Assembly (NCBI GenBank): GCA_026005135.1
Contig: BPKM01000009.1
Location: 1 to 64,000, forward strand
Reading direction: 5' to 3'
Source of the DNA: Leptospiraceae bacterium
Lineage (GTDB): Bacteria; Spirochaetota; Leptospiria; Leptospirales; Leptonemataceae
Length of the DNA: 64,000 nucleotides
Part shown: piece by piece, positions 57,198 to 64,000 of the stretch
How positions within the stretch are numbered: the first letter of the stretch is position 1
Layout of the letters: each line of letters starts with the position of its first letter
Position numbers and translations under genes: made by a program
The notes under the pieces: model-generated
What the model was told of the DNA's origin: nothing
The model's input: only the letters and a program-made list of their open reading frames with translations
The model's database searches: none

Positions 57198-58696
57198 TTA
57201 TAAAAAATTAAAACTATAACCTACTCCAAAATAAATTACTTGTGTTTTTTCTATTGCTATTTTCTTTTCTCTAAAAGTTACAAGACTCATTAAACCAGAT
57301 GATAACAGAGGTGGTGGACTACCTTCTCTACGATCAGGCTCTATTACTTTTCCAGTTGATTTCATTTTATATCGATTTTCATTCCATTGATATTTTATAA
57401 AGACATACCAGTTCTTATAAAAGATATAATTATATTCCCCTTCTAAAAGGAATCCATTAGAACTGCCTGTTGTATTAACTTCAATACTAATAAAATTCTT
57501 ACCCTGATTATTAGGAGAAAAAAATGTATTTTCATTGATAATTAATGACCATTTAAAATTCCCTGTTAATAAAATAAGGTTTACATTAAATATATGATTT
57601 TTTGAAAGTAAAATCTTTAAAGAAGGTCCAATACTTATAAAACCATTTTTATCTGATGTTATTTTATAATTGTTTATATTATAAGCATTATTTACAAAAA
57701 GATTATCATCAAATTCTATATTTGTATCTACACCATATATTCCACCTATTAAGGATAAATAGCTTTCGTAAGACAGAATATTGAGTTTATAAAATACATA
57801 AGAAAACCATAAATGTGTATGTATATAATCACTTTTTTTATAATTGTTCTGAGAAATTCCCGGATACAATATATTTTTATCATTTCGAATTGTATTTATA
57901 GATATACTATCTTTAACATCAAATCCAGAAACATTAAAACCTATTATCCATTTATCTAAATCATATTTTATAAATAAAGAACTACTTCCAACATAATTTT
58001 TATAATTAGCAATACTATAAACATTGGCAGGATCAGAATCAAATAATCTACTACCAATATTTTTCGCAAAATTGTATAAATTAATTTGTTTTATATACGA
58101 AGGATATATAGTTGCATTACCTATACCATATCCGATACTTAGATTATTTCTTTTTAATGTAAAAGATGGTTTTTGTTGTTTGCGTCGTAATTCTTCTATG
58201 CGTTTTTGTTCCTCTTCTTGTTTACGACGTAATTCTTCCTGACGATTGCGCTCTTCTTCTAGTTTGCGACGTAATTCTTCTATGCGTTTTTCTTCTAATT
58301 CTTTTCGGGTAGGACCAAATTGTATTTTCCTAATTTCGCTTTTATCTAAAATTATTGTTTTCCCATCTTCTGTTTTTACTTGAACTTTTGTTCTTGTTTG
58401 ATTAATAATTTTTCCTTCTATGATTTTACCGGCTCTGTTGCATAAAAGTTAATGATTTGCTATTTATAAAAATATTTATCAACATTTTTGGACAATTTTT
58501 CATGATATGAAAAAAATATTAAATTTTTAAACATATGTAAGTATTATTTGAAAAAATTTCGCTTTTATAAAAAATTATTGCTTTAAAATGGGAGTTATGC
58601 AACAAAGCCGATTTTACCATTTTTTAATGTTATAGTATCTGCAAATAATACATTCAAATATAAGAAAAATAAAAGAATTAATTTTTTTATCTTCAT
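57198..58696 (-). pseudogene. outer-membrane-like protein gene split by a MITE
   Basis: The gene starts at 58696 with signal peptide MKIKKLILLFFLYLNVLFADTITLKNGKI. The frame then meets the MITE at 58431-58609. Removing it with one copy of the target duplication restores KNGKIIEGKIINQTRTKVQVKTEDGKTIILDKSEIRKIQFGP. A coiled coil follows (KELEEKRIEELRRKLEEERNRQEELRRKQEEEQKRIEELRRKQQ), then a barrel-like region to 57198. The track ORF at 57198-57869 is only the distal part; the whole 57198-58430 frame is open but contains no ATG. The restored protein has about 436 residues and the same order as the protein at 19662. Confidence 0.88.
58431..58609. mobile_element. 179-bp MITE with IS5/IS903-like ends
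   Basis: Terminal inverted repeats ggctctgttgcataa and ttatgcaacaaagcc match with one mismatch. A 9-bp target duplication gattttacc flanks both ends (58422-58430 and 58610-58618). The repeats resemble those of IS5-family elements of the IS903 type, which also make 9-bp duplications. No ORF is present, so it must be moved by a transposase elsewhere. Confidence 0.9.
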
Positions 58697-58768
58697 CTAT
58701 AATAATTTTTTATTGTTAAATAAAGAAGTCAAGGAATAAGTGATTTTATAATATTTTTTATTTTACAA

Positions 58769-60151
58769 TTAAATATTATGTTTATGATTTAATTCTAAAT
58801 CTGGTAAATAATATGTAAACAATAAACCTAATAGCGATAAGATACTACAAACCAACATTAAATACGGAAAAGCAAATAGAATACTTTTTTCTGGATATTT
58901 TTTTACAAAATAGGAATAAATAAATCCCAATAAAGCAACACCAATTGTAGCTCCCATTTGTCGAAAAAATTGAATCGAACTCGTTGCAGTACCGATCCTT
59001 TTTAAAGAAACGCTATTCTGAACAGCAATTACATATAAAGGTAAAATGGGACCAAAAGCAAATCCCAATAGGATCATTATAAGAATTATATTAGCTAATG
59101 AAACATAAAAAAACTTTGTTAAAATAAATAATATTCCAAAAATACTTATCACAAATATATTACTCAATATTAAAATATTTTTATATTTTCCTGTCTTGGA
59201 AGCAATTTTCCCGGCTAATGTACTGGAAATTACTATACCAAACGTTAATGGAGTAATGATATAACCAGAATGCAATACACTAATATTATATTTTTGTACC
59301 AGATATAAAGGAAAAAAAATCAAAGACCCAATAAAAGGACCTCCAAATAAAAATATAGAAAAACTACTTATCGTAAACGTTTTATTATTTAACAAAGATA
59401 AATCAAAAAGTGGATATTTGTGATTTATTTCGTATTTATAAAAAATTAGTAATCCTATAATTATAATAAATAAATATAATATCTTTTCAAATGGAAATAA
59501 TTGGATTTCACTAAATAATAATAAAAAAGCAAAAGACCATAAGAAAACAAGAATACCTCCTATATAATCAAATTTTTGTTCTGATATCGGTGGAATATAA
59601 GGCATATAACGAATTAATAAAATTAAAATTACAATTCCAAGAGGAACATTAATAAAAAAAACCCAATGCCAGGAAAATAATTCTGTTAAATATCCACCTA
59701 GAAGAGGACCTATAATACTACTAAAACCAAATACTGAACCAATCCATCCTTGAATTCTCCCTCTTTCTCTTGGAGTATATAATATACCAATGGTACTAAA
59801 AGTAATAGAAAAAATACCACCACCCCCAATACCCTGTATAAATCGATAAAATGCTAACTCTAACATATTATTACTTAAAGAGCATAAATAAGAACCTAAA
59901 ATAAAAATAAAATTAGCAATTATAATTAATATTTTTACAGAAAAGATATCACATAGACGACCAAAGATTGGCAAAAATATTACAGAAGAAAGTAAATATC
60001 CTGTAACAATCCAGCTATAATGTTGAGGTTCTTTTAGATCCTCAATAATAGAAGGTGATGCCGTAGCAATAATAGTTTGATCTAATGCCGCTAAAAATAA
60101 ACTTAAAAATAATCCTATTAAAATTAAAATTTTTGATCTACTTGAATGCAT
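58769..60151 (-). CDS. MFS drug efflux transporter, DHA2 (EmrB/QacA) type
   Basis: The protein has 460 residues with about 14 hydrophobic segments. Segment 1 ends with LFLAALDQTIIATASPSIIEDL, the D-x-T-I-x-x-x-A-x-P motif of DHA2 transporters. Motif A follows as FLPIFGRLCDIFSVKILI, and motif C as GFSSIIGPLLGGYLTELFSWHWVFFINVP, typical of drug-proton antiporters. The protein exports hydrophobic compounds using the proton gradient; its substrate is unknown. No adjacent EmrA or TolC homologue is seen. Confidence 0.92.
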   Translation of the reverse strand: MHSSRSKILILIGLFLSLFLAALDQTIIATASPSIIEDLKEPQHYSWIVTGYLLSSVIFLPIFGRLCDIFSVKILIIIANFIFILGSYLCSLSNNMLELAFYRFIQGIGGGGIFSITFSTIGILYTPRERGRIQGWIGSVFGFSSIIGPLLGGYLTELFSWHWVFFINVPLGIVILILLIRYMPYIPPISEQKFDYIGGILVFLWSFAFLLLFSEIQLFPFEKILYLFIIIIGLLIFYKYEINHKYPLFDLSLLNNKTFTISSFSIFLFGGPFIGSLIFFPLYLVQKYNISVLHSGYIITPLTFGIVISSTLAGKIASKTGKYKNILILSNIFVISIFGILFILTKFFYVSLANIILIMILLGFAFGPILPLYVIAVQNSVSLKRIGTATSSIQFFRQMGATIGVALLGFIYSYFVKKYPEKSILFAFPYLMLVCSILSLLGLLFTYYLPDLELNHKHNI

Positions 60152-60259
60152 ATTTTAACCAATAAAAAAACATTATCGATTTACGACAATATTTATATTA
60201 AATAGAATTTAAAAAACTATTTTACTAATTTTATAAATAAATTAGAAAATTAACATCAA

Positions 60260-60974
60260 CTCCCACACGGCAAAACGTTTAGTGCCATCCGCAATGAGTG
60301 GCTTAACTTCCGTGTCCGTATGCGAACGGAATTTTTTCACAAAAATATCATAATTCCTTTTATCATAAGATAAATTATATTTGATTAAATTATCAGAAAT
60401 TATTTTAGAAGATATAAAGAAGAGAACCGGCACCGTCCTGCTCTCCCACACGGCGAACTGTATAGTGCCATCCGCAATGAGTGGCTTAACTTCCGTGTCC
60501 GTATGCGAACGGAATTTTTTCACAAAAATATCATAATTCCTTTTATCATAAGATAAATTATATTTGATTAAATTATCAGAAATTATTTTAGAAGATATAA
60601 AGAAGAGAACCGGCACCGTCCTGCTCTCCCACACGGCGAACTGTATAGTGCCATCCGCAATGAGTGGCTTAACTTCCGTGTCCGTATGCGAACGGAATTT
60701 TTTCACAAAAATATCATAATTCCTTTTATCATAAGATAAATTATATTTGATTAAATTATCAGAAATTATTTTAGAAGATATAAAGAAGAGAACCGGCACC
60801 GTCCTGCTCTCCCACACGGCGAACTGTATAGTGCCATCCGCAATGAGTGGCTTAACTTCCGTGTCCGTATGCGAACGGAATTTTTTCACAAAAATATCAT
60901 AATTCCTTTTATCATAAGATAAATTATATTTGATTAAATTATCAGAAATTATTTTAGAAGATATAAAGAAGAGA
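60260..60974 (-). repeat. 183-bp tandem array of degenerate 5S rRNA fragments
   Basis: Four units follow the 5S gene on its downstream side with an exact 183-bp period (gtgccatcc at 60282, 60465, 60648, 60831; 5S equivalent at 61014). Each unit carries the 3' ~88 nt of 5S with shared substitutions, then the same AT-rich spacer ending aagatataaagaag that follows the real 5S. The three inner units look identical; the outermost differs (cacacggcaaaacgttt). All lack the 5' part of the RNA. The open frame 60242-61099 exists because 183 is divisible by three. Confidence 0.93.
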
Positions 60975-61090
<116 letters not shown>

Positions 61091-61220
61091 AATTACCAAT
61101 TATTTTTTCTGAATTACTTTTGCAACCCTTTTTTATTTCTAGGTTTAAAAAAATTATAAAAACAATTCAAAAAATTAAAAAGTGGTTTATTCTTAATACA
61201 TTAGAAAAAAAATCAACAAT

Positions 61221-62159
61221 ATGAATTATCATAATAGACTTCTTATTCTATGTCTGATAGGAATATTATCAGCAAGTTGTAGTTTTTTTGAAGAAAATAA
61301 ACCAATTCAATCACCAGGTCTTGGAATCAACATAAAAAATAATACTTACCATATTTATTTTGATGTAGGAATACTAACCTTCGAAAATGACGAAATTTCA
61401 AGAGAAACCATAGAAAAATTATTTCATATAGTAATTCAAGAATTAGAAAAACAATGGAATGATATAAAATTACATCCTGTTTTTGATCAACCTCAAGATG
61501 GACCATTTTTAATGGAAAGAGTTGTTAGTAAAAAATTAAACCCATATATAGAAACATTTCGTTTAAAGAAAAAATATTTATACCATAATAACTTTATTAT
61601 AGAAGAAATACCAGAAGAAGAAAATAGTAAAGAACCAGAAAAATTTTTTTTATCAAGCCAGTTGCATCATTTTTTATATAGTCAGGTAAGATATGATGTA
61701 TTGATAATTCCTTTTGCTATTTTATCAGACTTTGATTATAATAATAAACGTAGAGAAACAGAAATTAATCATATAGAATTAGGATTAGCAAAAGGAAGAA
61801 CTGCATTAGATAAAATGGGTATAATTATTCATTTAGATTATACAAATCCTGTTAATCAACAAAACATAATGAGATTAAAACAAGCATTAATTTCTCTTAT
61901 CTTGGCACTACCAATAGAAATTTCCAATAATTTCTTAGAGAAAAATTGTAAAGAATGTGATCAATATTTAAGAATTCGAAAAAATATTTTTACTCTTTAT
62001 TTTGATTTTAATAAAGGTAAAATTAAGGAAGGATGTAAAAATCTTGCCAAGTATTGGATAGAATGGCAATCATTCCCCTATATAGAAGAACAAAACAAAG
62101 TATTAAAAAAACAAATTGAAGAAAATTTTGAAATCCTAAAAAAACGATGTAAAAATTAA
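61221..62159 (+). CDS. predicted lipoprotein of unknown function
   Basis: The protein has 312 residues with signal peptide LLILCLIGILSASC and lipobox SASC (Cys20). The mature part starts SFFEENKPIQSPGLG and contains long alpha/beta stretches: YHIYFDVGILTFENDEISRETIEKLFHIVIQELEKQWNDIK and QVRYDVLIIPFAILSDFDYNNKRRETEINHIELGLAKGRTALDKMGIIIHLDY. A later KNCKECDQY has two further cysteines. The C-terminal 40 residues resemble a TPR helix pair (FTLYFDFNKGKIKEGCKNLAKYWIEWQSFPYIEEQNKVLKKQIEEN). I do not recognise the family. A small Kazal-like lipoprotein gene follows after 31 bp. Confidence 0.72.
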   Translation: MNYHNRLLILCLIGILSASCSFFEENKPIQSPGLGINIKNNTYHIYFDVGILTFENDEISRETIEKLFHIVIQELEKQWNDIKLHPVFDQPQDGPFLMERVVSKKLNPYIETFRLKKKYLYHNNFIIEEIPEEENSKEPEKFFLSSQLHHFLYSQVRYDVLIIPFAILSDFDYNNKRRETEINHIELGLAKGRTALDKMGIIIHLDYTNPVNQQNIMRLKQALISLILALPIEISNNFLEKNCKECDQYLRIRKNIFTLYFDFNKGKIKEGCKNLAKYWIEWQSFPYIEEQNKVLKKQIEENFEILKKRCKN

Positions 62160-62190
62160 AAAAATACGTCTAAAAAGAAAGGAGATCCAT

Positions 62191-62523
62191 ATGAAAAGAA
62201 AAAATTTTATAATGATAACATTGATATTATTTATTTTTGCACTTCCTTTTTGTAAAAAACAAGTTATAAAAAACGAACCAACATCTAATAATGTAATTCA
62301 AAATTCGGAAAATGCAAAATTGGATAAATTTTTTAAAGAATGTACTCCAGAAAGTAAAAATGCTGATTTTTGTATCGAGGTTTATGAACCAGTTTGTGGC
62401 TGGTTTACAGAAAAACCAAGTGATTGTAATGATATCTATTGCAGAGAAAGCTATGCTAATCAATGCTTTGCTTGTAAAGATAAAAGAGTTATAGGATATA
62501 CAAAAGGCAATTGTCAGAGATAA
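62191..62523 (+). CDS. lipoprotein with a Kazal-like domain
   Basis: The protein has 110 residues. A Shine-Dalgarno AAAGGAG precedes it; the signal peptide ends at FALPFC (lipobox-like, Cys21). The C-terminal part CIEVYEPVCGWFTEKPSDCNDIYCRESYANQCFACKDKRVIGYTKGNC has the order C-x-x-x-Y-x-P-V-C-G ... Y-x-N-x-C-x-A-C ... Y-x-x-G-x-C of Kazal-type protease inhibitor domains, with one additional Cys pair. Kazal domains inhibit serine proteases; in a bacterial surface lipoprotein this might counter host or competitor proteases, which is inference. Confidence 0.78.
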   Translation: MKRKNFIMITLILFIFALPFCKKQVIKNEPTSNNVIQNSENAKLDKFFKECTPESKNADFCIEVYEPVCGWFTEKPSDCNDIYCRESYANQCFACKDKRVIGYTKGNCQR

Positions 62524-62584
62524 GTTTTTAATAAAATTAATATAAATAACAATAATATTAAAAATCAAAATTTAAAGACAATTT

Positions 62585-62830
62585 TTATCTATATTTAAAA
62601 ATCAATTCCTTATCTGCTTGTATCATTTTTGTTAAATTGTTATGAAAATATTCACAAAATCCTTTTTGACCACAAAAACAATAGATTTCTTCTTCTTTAA
62701 ATGGACAATCAATAGGACATCTATAGTATTGAGCCAGTTTTTGATTTTCAAAATATAAAAAATTATTTTTTTTATTCATATTGAAATGTGTTTTATAAAT
62801 ATAATTCTTTTTCTTATTTGCTGATTCCAT
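62585..62830 (-). CDS. small Cys-rich protein, possibly iron-regulated
   Basis: The protein has up to 81 residues; an internal Met (MNKKNNFLYFENQ, 18 residues later) is an alternative start. The notable feature is the cysteine pattern CPIDCPFKEEEIYCFCGQKGFCEYFHN, with C-x3-C, then C-x-C and C, plus a His, suggesting metal or Fe-S binding. No signal peptide is seen. A Fur-box-like palindrome lies 50-64 bp upstream of the track start. I do not recognise the family. Confidence 0.6.
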   Translation of the reverse strand: MESANKKKNYIYKTHFNMNKKNNFLYFENQKLAQYYRCPIDCPFKEEEIYCFCGQKGFCEYFHNNLTKMIQADKELIFKYR

Positions 62831-62879
62831 AAATACTATTTTTTACCGTCATAATTTTTGTCTATAATTTTTATGATAT

Positions 62880-62894
62880 TGAGACTCATTCTCA
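62880..62894 (-). promoter_or_regulatory. Fur-box-like 7-1-7 inverted repeat
   Basis: On the minus strand aaTGAGAATgAGTCTCAata contains two heptamers, TGAGAAT and (reverse) TGAGACT, with one central base, the classical 7-1-7 Fur arrangement. It lies upstream of the Cys-rich gene and just behind the groEL terminator. Confidence 0.6.
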
Positions 62895-62904
62895 TTTTAT
62901 AAAA

Positions 62905-62931
62905 ATAAAAAAAGGCACCTTTCGGTGCCCC
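62905..62931 (-). terminator. intrinsic terminator of groEL
   Basis: On the minus strand GGCACC-GAAA-GGTGCC (62914-62929) is followed by a run of seven T. It lies about 20 bp after the groEL stop. Confidence 0.93.
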
Positions 62932-62951
62932 TTTGATAGAATGAATAGAAA

Positions 62952-64000
62952 TTAATAATCCATTCCACCCATTCCGCCCATTCCAGGCATAGATTCTTTT
63001 TCTTTTTCTGGTAGATCTGTTATACTTACTTCTGTTGTTAATATCATCGCACCAATCGAAGCAGCATTTTGTAATGCACTTCTTGTTACTTTTACTGGAT
63101 CTAAAATTCCTGCTTCTGATAGATCTTCCCATTGTAATGTTTCTGCGTTAAATCCGATATTATCTTTTTCTTGTAATGCTCTTTCTACTATAACACTTCC
63201 TTCAATTCCAGCATTATTAGCAATTTGTCTTAGAGGTTCTTCTAATGCACGATATACAATCATTGCACCTGTTTTTTCGTCACCTTCTAAATTAAGTTTT
63301 TTGATTACTTCTCTACATCTTAATAATGTTATTCCACCACCAGGTACAATACCTTCTTCTACAGCTGCTCTAGTTGCAGATAAAGCATCTTCTACACGAG
63401 CTTTTTTCTCTTTCATTTCTACTTCTGTAGCAGCACCAACATAGATAACAGCAACACCACCAGCTAATTTTGCTAATCGTTCTTGTAATTTTTCTCTATC
63501 GTAATCACTTGTTGTCTCTTCGATTTGTTTTTTAATTTGATTAATTCTTCCTTTAATATCTGCTTCGCTACCGTATCCATTAATAATAGTTGTATTTTCT
63601 TTATCTACTATAACTTTTTCTGCTTGTCCTAATTGAGAAATATCTACATTTTCTAACTTCATTCCAAGATCTTCAGAAATTACTTGACCACCAGTCATAA
63701 TCGCAATATCTTCTAACATTGCTTTTCTTCTTTCGCCAAAGCCAGGAGCTTTAACAGCACAAACTCTAATTGTTTTTCTTAAGTTGTTTACAACAAGAGT
63801 TGCTAAAGCTTCTCCCTCTACTTCTTCTGAAATAATTAATAATGGTCTTCCTGTTTGTACAACTTTTTCTAAGATTGGTAATAATTCTCTCATGTTAGAG
63901 ATTTTTTTCTCGTGTATTAAGATATATGGTTTTTCGAAGCTACATACCATATTTTCTGGATCTGTTACAAAATAGGGAGATTGATAACCTCTATCAAATT
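62952..64000 (-). CDS. groEL: chaperonin GroEL (60 kDa), 3' part
   Basis: The frame is open to the right edge of the window ([18 protein letters not shown]...), so about the last 348 of some 545 residues are present; the N-terminus is outside. Apical-domain sequences include [10 protein letters not shown] and [45 protein letters not shown]. The equatorial domain has [22 protein letters not shown] and the family ends in the usual Gly-Met tail, here [12 protein letters not shown]. GroEL folds proteins with GroES in the cytoplasm. GroES and the promoter region lie outside the window, so regulation cannot be read. Confidence 0.98.
   Translation of the reverse strand, partial: FDRGYQSPYFVTDPENMVCSFEKPYILIHEKKISNMRELLPILEKVVQTGRPLLIISEEVEGEALATLVVNNLRKTIRVCAVKAPGFGERRKAMLEDIAIMTGGQVISEDLGMKLENVDISQLGQAEKVIVDKENTTIINGYGSEADIKGRINQIKKQIEETTSDYDREKLQERLAKLAGGVAVIYVGAATEVEMKEKKARVEDALSATRAAVEEGIVPGGGITLLRCREVIKKLNLEGDEKTGAMIVYRALEEPLRQIANNAGIEGSVIVERALQEKDNIGFNAETLQWEDLSEAGILDPVKVTRSALQNAASIGAMILTTEVSITDLPEKEKESMPGMGGMGGMDY

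Overview
The window is very AT-rich DNA from a diderm bacterium. It holds many lipoproteins with a Cys lipobox, an OmpA-type protein, outer-membrane-like proteins and lipid A-era housekeeping genes, and no spore or Gram-positive envelope genes. Several features recall Leptospiraceae-like spirochaetes: an isolated 5S rRNA gene with no 16S/23S beside it, a protein resembling the DUF1564 group, a spore-photoproduct-lyase relative in a diderm, CPBP proteases, and a lipB-pcm-ABC1 kinase neighbourhood. This placement is an inference and is not proven by any single gene.

Layout. 1-4400: tail of a SPOR-like protein, cobA with a frameshifted glycerate-kinase-like gene, CPBP protease plus ankyrin protein, and a GT-C-like membrane protein. 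4507-12485: a tandem array of eight Rpn/PD-(D/E)XK-type genes separated by almost constant 125-bp spacers. They differ by a 12-bp coding repeat near the C-terminus; two share a frameshift and one is split by a ~208-bp insertion. 12500-19510: a decayed type IIG (Eco57I-like) restriction-modification gene and an intact PLD-nuclease/SNF2-helicase gene. 19662-33300: an outer-membrane-like protein, a methyltransferase, fabG, prfA, gltX (frameshifted), a lipoprotein, lipB, pcm, an ABC1 kinase, a DUF1564-like protein, umuDC, a lipoprotein, an AEC-type permease, and tRNA-Tyr and tRNA-Thr. 33395-51771: bioA, a DUF4189 secreted protein, an SPL-like radical SAM enzyme, a PD40/OmpA protein, a PilZ protein, hisS, ilvC, a broken lipoprotein, two acyl-CoA dehydrogenase-family genes, an RlmD-like methyltransferase, xseB, a GlmU-like protein, type III glutamine synthetase (frameshifted near its C-terminus) and glmS. 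51772-53966: an unusual GC-rich leader with three G-tract/hairpin modules in front of a (frameshifted) double carbohydrate-binding-domain lipoprotein. 54067-64000: two hotdog thioesterases, membrane proteins, a CitE-like aldolase, an outer-membrane-like gene split by a MITE, an MFS exporter, a 5S rRNA gene followed by a 183-bp tandem array of degenerate 5S fragments, two lipoproteins (one Kazal-like), a small Cys-rich protein behind a Fur-box-like palindrome, and the 3' part of groEL.

Working together: umuD-umuC form an SOS mutagenesis unit. The two acyl-CoA dehydrogenase genes look like a heteromeric pair. The PLD-helicase and Eco57I-like genes look like one defence cassette, now partly dead. 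lipB, pcm and the small lipoprotein overlap and are probably co-transcribed with gltX.

Several genes that should be essential or important (gltX, glutamine synthetase) carry single-base frameshifts. Assembly indels are therefore a live explanation for every frameshift reported here. The strongest candidates for undescribed biology are the Rpn array with its length-variable C-terminal repeat, the triple G-tract/hairpin leader at 52003-52180, and the 5S-derived tandem array at 60260-61090.
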